Shown: positions 6,845 through 15,591 of the stretch, piece after piece | Layout of the letters: the number at the start of each line of letters is the position of its first letter | Position numbering within the stretch: position 1 is the stretch's first letter | Assembly (NCBI GenBank): GCA_017645905.1 | Contig: JAGCNO010000134.1 | Span: 1 to 57,205, forward strand | Length of the DNA stretch: 57,205 bases | Reading direction: 5' to 3' | Source of the DNA: Prevotella sp. | GTDB taxonomy: Bacteria > Bacteroidota > Bacteroidia > Bacteroidales > Bacteroidaceae | The notes under the pieces: model-generated | The model's input: the letters and a program-made list of their open reading frames with translations, nothing else | Told to the model about the DNA's origin: nothing | The model's database searches: none | Program-made: the position numbers and the translations under genes

Positions 6845-8257
6845 ATGGATCGAGTTATCAACGGTTGTTACAGGCTCTCATGGCGGGAGCGCATCGGGTT
6901 CTGTTCCGGTGACTTGGCGCAGAACCTGATTTACCAGACGGTCAGCATCTGGCTGCTTTTCTACTATAATAATGTGTACGGACTAGACTCGGCTGTTGTG
7001 GCCGTGATGTTCCTCGTTGTCCGTATCATCGACGTTGTCTGGGATCCGATGGTGGGGGCGATGGTGGATAAGTCGCATCCCCGCTGGGGCAAGTATCGTT
7101 CATGGCTGATTCTGGGTGCCGTGCTGCTGGCAACCTTTGCCACCCTCTGCTTTTGGAACGGGTTCAGCGGGTCTTTGCTCTATGCCTATATCACCTACGT
7201 GGGAATGAGCATGAGTTTTACGTTCGTCAATGTGCCGTATGCAGCACTTGGCTCATCGCTGACTCGCGATACCGACGAGATTACTGTTCTGACCAGTGTG
7301 CGTATGGTGATGGCCAATCTGGCGGGACTGATTATCAAGACCCTGCCGCTGGTAATCGTCCTTTTCGCGCCTAAGGTGCTGAATCCGCAGACGGGCAAGA
7401 TGGAAGCTGTCTATAATACCCCCGAAGCTGGAGGGGCATGGTTCATCACCATGAGCATCTTTGCATTGGTGGGGCTGGTGCTGCTTCTCGTAACCTTCTT
7501 TGAGAGCAAGGAGCGTATTGTGATGGACAAGAGTGAGAGCGCGCTTGTGAAGGTGAGCGACCTCTGGATGGAACTGGTGAGAAACCGTCCGCTCCGCGTG
7601 CTGTCGTTCTTCTTTATCATCGCTTTCACCACCATGAGCATCAGCAATGCCGCAGACTCCTATTTCATGACTTTCAACATGCATGCCACGCCTCTTATGA
7701 CGACGGTGTTCATGTGGCTCGGCACCATTCCGGCATTTATTTTCATGCCGATGGTGCCCGCCATCAAGCGCCGGATTGGCAAGAACGGCATGTTCCGGCT
7801 GTTCCTTGGCATCGCTATCGTGGCCATGTTGCTGATGTACCTGATTATGTCTGTCGAGAGTCTCAAATCCATCACCGTACTGATTTTCGCTGTGCAGTTC
7901 GTGAAGAGTACAGGCGTGGTGGTGGCTACCGGCTACATGTGGGCACTCGTGCCTGAGGTGGTGACATTCAGCGAGTATGCCTCAGGCCGTCGTGTGGCAG
8001 GTATCGTGAATGCCCTCATCTGTATCTTCATGAAGGCAGGCATGGCGCTGGGTGGTGTCATTCCCGGACTGGTTCTTGCCTGGGTAGGCTTCAAGGCGGG
8101 CGTATCGGTGCAGCAGCCGCTGGCCGAGCAAGGCATCCTCTGGCTTGTCACCCTGATTCCTGCCGTCCTGTTCGTGTTGGCCATCTTCGTGATTGGCAGG
8201 TATGAACTTTCTGACGAGAAGATGGACGAACTGAATGCAGCAGTAACGAAAAGGTAA
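6845..8257 (+). CDS. GPH-family (glycoside-pentoside-hexuronide) cation symporter
   Basis: A 470-residue membrane protein with about twelve hydrophobic segments. It shows the MFS/GPH hallmarks: an early YNNVYGLDSAVVAVMF, then DVVWDPMVGAMVDKSHPRWGKYR, the D-x3-G-x2-D-R/K-type loop 2-3 motif of the family. It probably imports a sugar or sugar acid with a cation into the cytoplasm. Co-direction and short spacing with an alpha-hydroxy-acid dehydrogenase and a sugar isomerase suggest the imported substrate is then processed by these enzymes. The substrate is unknown. Confidence 0.88.
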   Translation: MDRVINGCYRLSWRERIGFCSGDLAQNLIYQTVSIWLLFYYNNVYGLDSAVVAVMFLVVRIIDVVWDPMVGAMVDKSHPRWGKYRSWLILGAVLLATFATLCFWNGFSGSLLYAYITYVGMSMSFTFVNVPYAALGSSLTRDTDEITVLTSVRMVMANLAGLIIKTLPLVIVLFAPKVLNPQTGKMEAVYNTPEAGGAWFITMSIFALVGLVLLLVTFFESKERIVMDKSESALVKVSDLWMELVRNRPLRVLSFFFIIAFTTMSISNAADSYFMTFNMHATPLMTTVFMWLGTIPAFIFMPMVPAIKRRIGKNGMFRLFLGIAIVAMLLMYLIMSVESLKSITVLIFAVQFVKSTGVVVATGYMWALVPEVVTFSEYASGRRVAGIVNALICIFMKAGMALGGVIPGLVLAWVGFKAGVSVQQPLAEQGILWLVTLIPAVLFVLAIFVIGRYELSDEKMDELNAAVTKR

Positions 8258-8277
8258 AAATGTAAAAAAGGTAAAAT

Positions 8278-9162
8278 ATGCAATTGACATCGAATTCTGA
8301 CAAGATTACGAGAGACTATTTTGACTCTCTTTTGATTGAGACCCGCTACCTGGACGCTGTTCTCCCTAAGACTGAGATGACGCTGTTCGGCGAGACTTTC
8401 CGTACACCAGTCATGACAGCCGCCCTGTCGCATCTGCATAACACGGCACAGAACGGCATGACCATCTATGCCCAGGCTGCTGTCCAAAGTGGGGCCGTGC
8501 ATTGGGTAGGCATGGGCAGTGATGAGGAACTGGAGGAGATCGTGGCCACTGGTGCCCGAACCATCAAGATCATCAAGCCCCATGCTGACAACCGCGAGGT
8601 GTTGCGCAAGATCGAACATGCCGTTAAGGTGGGCTGTATCGCTGTGGGAATGGACATCGACCACGCCTTCAACTCCCAAGGTGGCTATGATGATGTTTTC
8701 GGACTGTCCATGAAGGCAAAGACTACCGAAGAGTTGGCTGAATTCGTACAAGCAGCGGGTGTGCCGTTTATCGTGAAAGGTGTGCTCAGCCCGCATGATG
8801 CTGAGAAGTGCTTGAAGGCAGGATGTGCTGGACTGGTGGTGTCTCACCATCACGGCATGATCCAGTATGCCGTACCGCCACTGCTGGTGCTGCCTGATGT
8901 CCTGTCGGCCACGGGTGGCAGCATACCCGTATTCGTGGATTGCGGCATAGAAAGTGGTATGGATGCTTACAAATGCCTGGCTCTTGGTGCCAAGGCTGTA
9001 TCTGTGGGTCGCCATCTGATGCCGTTATTAAAGAACGGGGCGGATGCTGTAGCCGGACGGATTAACGAGATGACAGCCGAACTGGCGGGAGTCATGGCTC
9101 GTACTGGCGTCGGTTCATTGGATAAGATGGATTCTACTATCATTCACAGGAGGACGTTCTGA
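8278..9162 (+). CDS. Alpha-hydroxy-acid oxidizing protein (FMN-dependent)
   Basis: A 294-residue TIM-barrel protein. It has RTPVMTAALSHLHN near the start, VPFIVKGVLSPHDAEKCLKAG, GLVVSHHHG and VDCGIESGMDAYKCLALGAKAVSVGR, corresponding to the FMN phosphate and active-site regions of lactate oxidase-type enzymes. The usual SNHGGRQ stretch is replaced by SHHHGMIQ, a variant that may change the substrate. It is shorter than classical lactate oxidase. Its stop overlaps the next start (TGATG). Confidence 0.82.
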   Translation: MQLTSNSDKITRDYFDSLLIETRYLDAVLPKTEMTLFGETFRTPVMTAALSHLHNTAQNGMTIYAQAAVQSGAVHWVGMGSDEELEEIVATGARTIKIIKPHADNREVLRKIEHAVKVGCIAVGMDIDHAFNSQGGYDDVFGLSMKAKTTEELAEFVQAAGVPFIVKGVLSPHDAEKCLKAGCAGLVVSHHHGMIQYAVPPLLVLPDVLSATGGSIPVFVDCGIESGMDAYKCLALGAKAVSVGRHLMPLLKNGADAVAGRINEMTAELAGVMARTGVGSLDKMDSTIIHRRTF

Positions 9163-9983
9163 TGTATTTGGGTATTTCATCATCACTGGAGCACGTCTCG
9201 CCCAAGGAGTGGGCTGAGAAGCACAAGGCTCTCGGACTGCAGACTGTCAATTTCCCTGTCAGTTGTGATGAGGATGCGGAAATCATCATGGCCTATAAGA
9301 ACGCTGCCGACGAGGCCGGACTTACCATCGCTGAGGTGGGGGTATGGCGTAACACACTGGCTGCCGACCCCAATGAGCGACGGTGTTGGATAGACTATGC
9401 CGTCCGACAACTCCGCATGGCCGATGCCATTGGCGCTGCCTGTTGTGTGAATGTGGTGGGCACGCCCTACGGTCCCCGATGGGACGGTGGTTATCGCGAC
9501 AACTTCAGTCCAGAGTTGTGGGATATGGCTGTCGCGATGATCCGTCAGGTCATTGACTCCGCCAAACCCAAGCACACCAAGTTCTGCATAGAGTCGATGC
9601 CTTGGATGGTACCCAGCAGTCCCGACGAATATCTGCGCCTGATAGAGGATGTCGACCGTGCTGAGTTCGGCACCCACCTCGATGTGGTAAACATGATTAC
9701 CTCTCCTCGCAGATATTTCTTCAACGACGAATTCCTTCACGAGTGTTTTGAGAAACTCCGTGGTACTATCGTGAGCTGCCACCTGAAGGACATTCAGCTG
9801 AAGCCTGAATATACATTCCAGCTTCAGGAGTGCGCCTGTGGCGAGGGCACGCTGGATATCGGTCTCTACGCCCAACTGGCCTCTGCGGAGAATCCCCGCA
9901 TGCCGATGATCATTGAGCACCTTACTACCGACGAGGAGTATGTGGCGAGTGTGAAGTATGTAAGGGACAGACTGTTCAAATAA
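9162..9983 (+). CDS. Sugar phosphate isomerase/epimerase (TIM barrel)
   Basis: A 273-residue xylose-isomerase-like TIM barrel. Recognisable parts are TVNFPVSCDEDAEI, AAVNVVGTP-like CCVNVVGTPYG, FCIESMPWM with the metal-binding Glu, FGTHLDVVN with a metal-binding His/Asp, and VSCHLKDIQ with His. It overlaps the hydroxy-acid dehydrogenase by one base. It probably isomerises or epimerises the keto-sugar or sugar acid handled by the operon (inference). Confidence 0.85.
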   Translation: MYLGISSSLEHVSPKEWAEKHKALGLQTVNFPVSCDEDAEIIMAYKNAADEAGLTIAEVGVWRNTLAADPNERRCWIDYAVRQLRMADAIGAACCVNVVGTPYGPRWDGGYRDNFSPELWDMAVAMIRQVIDSAKPKHTKFCIESMPWMVPSSPDEYLRLIEDVDRAEFGTHLDVVNMITSPRRYFFNDEFLHECFEKLRGTIVSCHLKDIQLKPEYTFQLQECACGEGTLDIGLYAQLASAENPRMPMIIEHLTTDEEYVASVKYVRDRLFK

Positions 9984-10020
9984 CAGGAAAGAAAGAGTAT
10001 AACAATATTTATTTTCAGAT

Positions 10021-10233
10021 ATGAAGGCTTACATGATTATTGCAGCAACACTGCTTAGCCTGATGCCGTATGCGGCTGGGGCCCAGGAAACAGGGATTAA
10101 CAGCCGTGACCTTCGCGGCGAAGTGGTTTATCAGGATGATGAAGTGGTGTTCCGTCAGATTGACGAGCATACTTGGATAGGGAATGGGCATCGGGTCTAT
10201 AATGAGTCCCTTTACCTTGCCAGAGGGCAATGA
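10021..10233 (+). pseudogene. N-terminal fragment of a secreted MBL-fold hydrolase
   Basis: Seventy codons: a signal peptide (MIIAATLLSLMPYAAGAQ) and then FRQIDEHTWIGNGHRVYNESLYL, the opening strands of a metallo-beta-lactamase-fold protein. The frame stops where the lid and the HxHxDH metal site should follow. The sequence after 10234 is tandem repeat DNA, so the rest of the gene has been lost or displaced. A 38-base gap follows the isomerase gene, so it was probably the last operon member. Confidence 0.65.
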
Positions 10234-10240
10234 CCGATAA

Positions 10241-10414
10241 AGTGGAGAGTGCGGGGATTGCAAATCCCCTTTGGCTGGGAATTTGCTACCGCAGTAGAGT
10301 GGAGAGTGCGGGGATTGCAAATCCCCTTTGGCTGGGAATTTGCTACCGCAGTAGAGTGGAGAGTGCAGGGATTGCAAATCCCTTTTGGCTGGTCCCCTTT
10401 GGCTGGGGAGTTGA
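10241..10414. repeat. 57-bp tandem repeat, about three copies
   Basis: Copies start at 10241, 10298 and 10355, exactly 57 bp apart; the third is degenerate. Each contains the inverted repeat GGGGATT-GCA-AATCCCC (first copy 10253..10269). Because 57 is divisible by three, the frame stays open and encodes VESAGIANPLWLGICYRSR repeatedly, but it lacks any sign of being a gene. The array fills the space between the MBL remnant and the convergent LytTR gene, and ends in GAGTTGA heptamers at 10413..10433. Confidence 0.9.
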
Positions 10415-10434
10415 GAGTTGAGAGTTGAGGTCAT

Positions 10435-11166
10435 TTATCTAATCATTTCCATCAGTTTCTCCATTCCGCTCTTGGTCAGTTCCAGCCGCAATTCGATGCC
10501 GTTGGTGGATAGCAGGACGCAGGTGTGTTGCTGGTGGTTGAGCCGATAAACTTTTTGCATGTTGACGATGGTGCTACGATCGACTCTGACGAAAGTGCCG
10601 GCAGGCAGTCGCTGTTCCAGCGTCAGCAGGTTTTCCAAGATCAGGTCCTGACCATGAAAGGTGCAGATGCTGGCGTAGTTGCCTTCGGCTTTGATGTAGG
10701 CTATGTCGTCGGCAGAAACGTATATTTTTCCGTTGACGGACCTGAGGCTGAGGTTCACGGGCATGGAGGTCTCTGCGGTCGTGGCGGCCAGGGCCCTGTC
10801 TGCGGCTTTGGCTATGGCGTGGGCCAGCTCTCCCTTGTCGATGGGCTTGAGCAGATAGTCGACGGCCGAGAGTTTGATGGCGCTCATGAGGTATTTGCGG
10901 TCGCTGTATGCCGTGGTGAATATGACATAGGGCAGTGGTATGGTTTGCTTGAGTTCTTCGAGCAGCTGTATGGAGGAGCATCCTTGCAGCTGTATGTCTA
11001 GGAAGAGGAGGTCGGGGCGGTGGCGGAGGATGCTCATGCGTGCACTGTCATAGCTGTCGCAGGCATCGACGACGTCGACGGTGTGGCGGAAGTCTTCGAG
11101 CTTGGCCAGCAGCGACAGTCGCGGCAGCCGCTCGTCCTCTACTACAATGGCTATTAGTTTCTTCAT
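10435..11166 (-). CDS. LytTR-family response regulator
   Basis: A 243-residue two-domain regulator. Residues 1-125 are a receiver domain with acidic pair E10-D11, phospho-acceptor D57 (LLFLDIQ), Thr in FTTAYSD and Lys in LLKPID. Residues ~135-240 are a LytTR DNA-binding domain (IYVSADDIAYIKAEGNYASI, FVRVDRSTIVNMQKV). It lies 51 bases downstream of the histidine kinase on the same strand, so the two are a pair. LytTR proteins bind direct repeats about two helical turns apart; a matching set lies at 13934..13983. Confidence 0.93.
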   Translation of the reverse strand: MKKLIAIVVEDERLPRLSLLAKLEDFRHTVDVVDACDSYDSARMSILRHRPDLLFLDIQLQGCSSIQLLEELKQTIPLPYVIFTTAYSDRKYLMSAIKLSAVDYLLKPIDKGELAHAIAKAADRALAATTAETSMPVNLSLRSVNGKIYVSADDIAYIKAEGNYASICTFHGQDLILENLLTLEQRLPAGTFVRVDRSTIVNMQKVYRLNHQQHTCVLLSTNGIELRLELTKSGMEKLMEMIR

Positions 11167-11217
11167 GTTTCTGGTTCGGGCTAAATGAGGGTTGAGAGTT
11201 GAGAGTTGAGCGAGGGG

Positions 11218-13863
11218 TTAATACTTAAAGTCTACTGGCACCCATGTTTCAAAGCAGGTGCCGGAGGGGTGTCCCTCGCTGTCGGTGAGGTCGGTGACAT
11301 GCTGCTGTATGTGGTGTTTGTTCGTTCGGTTGTAGAGTTCTATCTGCTGGCTGATGATTTTCAGTCCCTGCTTGGTTGAGGGTCCTCCGGAAAGTGCTGC
11401 TTCGGAGCGGCCTACGCCGTCGTCGCTGACACTGACGAGCACGCCGTCTGAGCCGTCGCGCCGCGAGCTGCTGACGGTGACGGTCACATGGCCTGTGCCG
11501 GTCTTGTTGGCAATGCCGTGCTTTACGGAGTTCTGGCAGTAGGTGTGCAGGAGCATGGTGGGGAGCATCACTTTTTGGTCAACATCTGGGTCCACGTTGA
11601 TGGCGTATTGCAGCCGCGAGCCGTAGCGCAGCTGCTCCAGTTCGAGATAGGCGCGCACGTAGTCCACCTCATCGGCCACTGGTCGCGACGGGCGGTCGAT
11701 GTCCAGGAGGGTCTGGTTGGTAAAGTCGGAATAGAGTTTCAGGTAGTGTGTGGCCTCGTCGGTGGAGAGGTTCATCACGAAATACTCTATGCTGGCCAGC
11801 ACGTTGGAGTGGAAATGGGGTATGGCCTTCAGGCGGACAGCACTCAGCTGCAACTCTTTCTTCACCTTCTCGTCTTCCAGCCGTTCCATCTTCTTGTGGG
11901 CGTGCCGCTGTTCAAACCAGCGTGCCATCCACCACACGGCGAGAGCCAGCAGCAGCACGCTGGCAAGCCATACCCACCACTGCTGCCACCACGGGCGCGG
12001 TGCCACCACGACGGTCGGGTCCTGATTATCGTTCAACAGCAGGTCGGGGCGGCACGAAGTCATATCCTCCAAGCCCGCTATCCATACTGTACCGTCAGCG
12101 TCCTCGGCCATCATGGCCATCAGTGGCTCAATCATCGTGAAACCGCTCTGTGCGTCGAACCAGTGTATGTCAGATGCCTGGCAGCTATCATCTATGCGTG
12201 CCACCATCAGTCCGTCGATGGCCGCCACTACCAGAAAGCCACGTGGAGACACGTGGACTGCGCGTATCTCGTGGCCTTTGAGCGTAGGCAGTGCCTCGGT
12301 CATGGCGCGTATCTCTCCATTGTGGATGGCGAACAGCGAGTCGCCCAGGGCGAAGCAGATATGTCCCCGTCTGTCGGTGGCCATCGAGGTGACGACGAGT
12401 GTGGTGGGCGTGCTCTTCACCTGTTCTATGCTCACCCTGCCCTCGTCGATGCCCTGCAGCCGGTACAGTCCGGGGGTGCAGCCCACCCACAGGCTGCCCT
12501 GACCGTCGTCAGCGGCACACCACGGGCGTACGGTCTCGGTGGTCAGCGTGTCTGTATGCCCTGTGCTCGTATTGTACGACAGCACACTCCCCCTTGTGCC
12601 GATGACGAGGCGGTCTTGGTAGCGGCTCACGAACAGATATTTGTCGTAGGGCAGCCCAAGCCACTCCACGCTGTCGCCCGATATGGCAGCCACGTCGCCA
12701 CCAGCCGCCATATATACCTTGTCATTGATGACGGCGGCGCTTGGGGCGAAATAGTTGTTTTTGTCCTCGACCAGCAGCCGTCCGCCGGCTATTACCTTGC
12801 CATTGAGCGTGCCCATCACCATCCGTCCGGACTGGTGGTTTGGATGTTTGGTGGTTTGGTGGTTTGAGGGGTTGGGAGGGAGGAAGGCCATTGCCCTGAC
12901 GATGTCGTTCTCATCGGTCAGCCTGTGGTCGACGAAGTTGCAGTGGAAGAAGCAGTAGGCACCCTGATAGGTTGCTGCCCACAGGCGGTTCCACTTGTCG
13001 ATGAAAAGCCCTTTGATCATGTTGAAGCCCGTGGCTAATTGCCGCCACTGACCGGCATCGTATTGCCAGATGGTGTGCGAATCGCTGACGATGAGCTGCC
13101 CCTGATGGTTCTGCCTCACAAACAGGCCGTAGTCCGGGGCATCGAAGGGATGCTCACTCTGGCAGTAAAGACTGTCGTGACCCACACGATAGAGACCGTC
13201 GGCGGCCAGCGCGAAGAGGCCGTCGGCAGTACGGATAAAGGAGAACACGTCGGCCTTGTCGGTCAGCTTCACCGCCACATTTCCCTCTTGCAGGCGATAG
13301 ACCCCTTTCTCTGTGGGCACATAGAGCAGTGTCGAGTCGAGGTACATCTTGCGTTCGGGCGTCATCTCGTCCATCAGCGGCGAGGCCATGACTTGCTTCA
13401 TACCCGCCGCCGTCACCTGGCAAAGACGGCGGTTCTGCTCCTGCCTGTCCTCGAGCAGCACATAGCCAGCGGGCAGATCGGCAGCATTAAAATTATTCAG
13501 AAGGAAGTTCCCTTCCGGGTCAATGGGTGCTTTCGTCACATCATCACCGCTGATGCTCCACTGGCGCACGAAGCCCATGGCACGCACCTGCCCGCCGACT
13601 TCCTGGAAACCCACGATGTTCTCGCGCTGACCACGCAGGAAGGGGGTCAGCGTACGTCCGTCGTAGCGAACGAAGCCCGACAGCGTACCTATATAAATGT
13701 ACCCGCGGGAGTCCTGCCACACCGTCTCCGTCTGCATCTGCGACAGGCCGTCGAGCGTCGTGAAGCGGCGGTAGCTCAGGTTGTGCGTCAGCAGCCCGTC
13801 AGCTGAATAACAGTACGAGACGGCACAAAGCAGTGCCATAAATAAAAAAGTCCTCTTGCTCAT
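11218..13863 (-). CDS. LytS-type sensor histidine kinase with periplasmic propeller
   Basis: The start at 13863 gives MSKRTFLFMALLCAVSYC, a clean signal peptide, and lies just after a -7 element. The long periplasmic part has repeated short strands such as YRRFTTLDGLSQ and DSRGYIYIGTLSGFVRYDG, the 'two-component regulator propeller' pattern. A membrane helix (WVWLASVLLLALAVWW) follows, then the kinase: LKAIPHFHSNVLAS around residue 680 with the phospho-accepting His, and an ATPase with NSVKHG and VSDDGVG. An octamer tandem block inserts a PPNPSNHQTTKHPNHQ loop near residue 340. Confidence 0.92.
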   Translation of the reverse strand: MSKRTFLFMALLCAVSYCYSADGLLTHNLSYRRFTTLDGLSQMQTETVWQDSRGYIYIGTLSGFVRYDGRTLTPFLRGQRENIVGFQEVGGQVRAMGFVRQWSISGDDVTKAPIDPEGNFLLNNFNAADLPAGYVLLEDRQEQNRRLCQVTAAGMKQVMASPLMDEMTPERKMYLDSTLLYVPTEKGVYRLQEGNVAVKLTDKADVFSFIRTADGLFALAADGLYRVGHDSLYCQSEHPFDAPDYGLFVRQNHQGQLIVSDSHTIWQYDAGQWRQLATGFNMIKGLFIDKWNRLWAATYQGAYCFFHCNFVDHRLTDENDIVRAMAFLPPNPSNHQTTKHPNHQSGRMVMGTLNGKVIAGGRLLVEDKNNYFAPSAAVINDKVYMAAGGDVAAISGDSVEWLGLPYDKYLFVSRYQDRLVIGTRGSVLSYNTSTGHTDTLTTETVRPWCAADDGQGSLWVGCTPGLYRLQGIDEGRVSIEQVKSTPTTLVVTSMATDRRGHICFALGDSLFAIHNGEIRAMTEALPTLKGHEIRAVHVSPRGFLVVAAIDGLMVARIDDSCQASDIHWFDAQSGFTMIEPLMAMMAEDADGTVWIAGLEDMTSCRPDLLLNDNQDPTVVVAPRPWWQQWWVWLASVLLLALAVWWMARWFEQRHAHKKMERLEDEKVKKELQLSAVRLKAIPHFHSNVLASIEYFVMNLSTDEATHYLKLYSDFTNQTLLDIDRPSRPVADEVDYVRAYLELEQLRYGSRLQYAINVDPDVDQKVMLPTMLLHTYCQNSVKHGIANKTGTGHVTVTVSSSRRDGSDGVLVSVSDDGVGRSEAALSGGPSTKQGLKIISQQIELYNRTNKHHIQQHVTDLTDSEGHPSGTCFETWVPVDFKY
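12833..12872. repeat. Octamer tandem block inside the histidine kinase gene
   Basis: Five 8-bp units of TGGTGGTT type (TGGTGGTT, TGGATGTT, TGGTGGTT, TGGTGGTT, TGAGGGGT). On the coding strand they encode NPSNHQTTKHPNHQ in a propeller loop. Confidence 0.85.
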
Positions 13864-13869
13864 CGGCTG

Positions 13870-13877
13870 CAAAGTTA
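13870..13877 (-). promoter_or_regulatory. -7 element of the histidine kinase gene
   Basis: TAACTTTG on the minus strand, only six bases before the chosen start codon. Transcription from it would yield an almost leaderless mRNA. Confidence 0.7.
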
Positions 13878-13933
13878 CATATTTTCTTCCAAACCACAAT
13901 CACTTTTTCTGCTCTTCCCTTCACTTTTTCTTC

Positions 13934-13983
13934 TTTCGTCACGCCATGCGCTCCTTTCGTCACTCCCAGCCCTTGTTTCGTCA
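13934..13983 (+). promoter_or_regulatory. Three TTTCGTCA direct repeats at 21-bp spacing (probable LytTR operator)
   Basis: TTCGTCA occurs at 13935, 13956 and 13977, each preceded by T, with an exact 21-bp period. A second phased pair, TCACTTTTTCT, lies at 13900 and 13921. The cluster sits between the kinase promoter (minus) and the promoter at 14025 (plus), 42 bases upstream of the latter's -7 element, where an activator would act. The spacing matches known LytTR binding-site geometry, so the paired regulator is the likely ligand (inference). Confidence 0.65.
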
Positions 13984-14024
13984 AAACGTGCGCTATGCAG
14001 ACTCCGTCTCTTGAAGATTCTTCG

Positions 14025-14032
14025 TAACTTTG
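14025..14032 (+). promoter_or_regulatory. -7 element of the 14075 surface-protein gene
   Basis: TAACTTTG followed by CC, 42 bases before the ATG at 14075. Confidence 0.7.
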
Positions 14033-14074
14033 CCGATAAAACAGAATGATATCACTAATAAAACCGTAACGATT

Positions 14075-15538
14075 ATGAAGAAACAAAAACTCAGAACAAG
14101 ACGCCATTTATTCCTGGCACGAACGGCAACGCTGCTCTTTGCAGCCTTATTAGCCCACCTGTCGACGTGGGGACAAAACAGTGTCTCTACCGTTACAACA
14201 TCAGAAAACATAACTAAGAAATCCACTGTATATGTTGGTGAAGTCGAAGTGGATGGCGTGACGATGATTAAATACCTTTTTTCTGATGATATAAGCCGAA
14301 AAGAGGAAGTCATAACCAACCTGCTCAGCGGTCTGCAAGGCATGAGCGACGGCAGCTACGCCACGATGCTCGAAGGGACAAAGGCTGATGTGGAGGCCAC
14401 TGGTCTGGCCCTCTGCTCTGACCCCGAACTCATCGCAGCAATGGACGAGAACTGGAGCAGCGCCCAGTATGTCGGAACGCTGTACTACACGGACAAAACG
14501 GTCTTATCAGAAATCAACTCAAATCTCTATGACATTGACGAAGGTTTCAAAGCAGCGCTTGATGCCCAAACCGCAGCAAGGGCAGAAAACATCGAAAAAC
14601 TTGCTGATGTGAAAAAATGCATTGTCACCCATCTCGATTCAAGAACTGTGACCGACGTGTGGTACAACATTATTGACGGCTCGACCGTCAGACACTCCGA
14701 CATAAACGTCATTTATGATTCGGAAGCAACCACGGTAATCTGCACCAGGGTTGAGCTTGAGACGTTGCAAGAAACGACAAAGGAGTTTGTTGACTTAGGC
14801 CTGCCCAGCGGCACGCTATGGGCGACGTGCAACGTGGGAGCCAGCAACCCGCATGACACTGGCCTCTTCTTTGCCTGGGGCGACACAGAAGGACACGGTA
14901 GCGACCCCTCCGACGGCTATTTCTTCAGCTGGGAGAACTACAAGTGGGCAGAGGTTGACGGAGAGGAAACATCCTTCACCAAATACTGTTCAGACAGCAG
15001 CCAGGGCAAGGATGGCTTCACCGACGGCAAGGCCGAGCTTGACCCGGAGGATGATGCTGCCTACGTCAATTGGGGCAGCCAGTGGCGTATGCCGAGCAAG
15101 CAGCAGCTGGACGAGCTAAAGGAACAATGTACGTGGACTCAGACCACCCTGCAGGAGGTCAATGGCTACGAGGTGACAGGCCCCAACGGCAACACCATCT
15201 TCTTGCCCACCACGGGCTGGCGTATCGACGACATGCTGCTCGATGGCGGAGCCTACTGGTCACGCACAACCAATCCAGAGAGTGACGGCGGTGCCTACTA
15301 CCTCGGCTGGGACGACTGGGGATGGTACGAATATGGCGGACGCCTCGACGGCCAGTGCGTTCGTCCTGTTTTCAATGACGAGACAGTGACGCTCATCAGC
15401 GACAAAGAGGGCAGCTACCGGTCAACGCTCCACAGCGACAACGTCATCTACGACTTGACAGGCCGCCGGCTTAACACAACACCCCGCCAGGGCATCTATG
15501 TGAAGAATGGCAAGAAGGTCGTAGCTTCTAACTCTTAA
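14075..15538 (+). CDS. Secreted surface protein with Fibrobacter-paralogous-type domain
   Basis: 487 residues from the ATG at 14075, chosen because it starts a basic region plus hydrophobic signal (TATLLFAALLAHLSTWGQ). Residues ~30-245 are of unknown family. Residues ~245-440 begin VDLGLPSGTLWATCNVGAS and contain FFAWGDTEG, WGSQWRMPSKQQLDEL and a WSRTTN ending with CVRPVF, the pattern of the Fibrobacter succinogenes major paralogous domain seen in many Bacteroidales surface proteins. The tail VIYDLTGRRLN...GIYVKNGKKV is a short C-terminal sorting-like motif. The last codons (ASNS-stop) are made of TAACTCN heptamers. Likely a target of the adjacent LytTR system. Confidence 0.75.
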   Translation: MKKQKLRTRRHLFLARTATLLFAALLAHLSTWGQNSVSTVTTSENITKKSTVYVGEVEVDGVTMIKYLFSDDISRKEEVITNLLSGLQGMSDGSYATMLEGTKADVEATGLALCSDPELIAAMDENWSSAQYVGTLYYTDKTVLSEINSNLYDIDEGFKAALDAQTAARAENIEKLADVKKCIVTHLDSRTVTDVWYNIIDGSTVRHSDINVIYDSEATTVICTRVELETLQETTKEFVDLGLPSGTLWATCNVGASNPHDTGLFFAWGDTEGHGSDPSDGYFFSWENYKWAEVDGEETSFTKYCSDSSQGKDGFTDGKAELDPEDDAAYVNWGSQWRMPSKQQLDELKEQCTWTQTTLQEVNGYEVTGPNGNTIFLPTTGWRIDDMLLDGGAYWSRTTNPESDGGAYYLGWDDWGWYEYGGRLDGQCVRPVFNDETVTLISDKEGSYRSTLHSDNVIYDLTGRRLNTTPRQGIYVKNGKKVVASNS

Positions 15539-15588
15539 CTCCTAACTCTTAACTCCTAACTCCTAACTCTTAACTCCTAACTCTTATA
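15534..15588. repeat. TAACTCN heptamer tandem block
   Basis: About seven heptamers of the form TAACTCC/TAACTCT run from the stop codon of the upstream gene to just before the next start. They fill the whole intergenic space between the two surface-protein genes. Confidence 0.9.
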
Positions 15589-15591
15589 GTT

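Noticed and set aside
10230-10421. 63-codon frame made of VESAGIANPLW repeats as a repeat protein
   Set aside because: It only reflects the 57-bp tandem DNA, whose length keeps frames open; it has no signal, start context or ending typical of a gene.
11488-12867. 459-codon open frame on the plus strand
   Set aside because: It is antisense to the histidine kinase, has low-complexity His/Gly/Val composition and no family motif; a shadow of a GC-rich gene.
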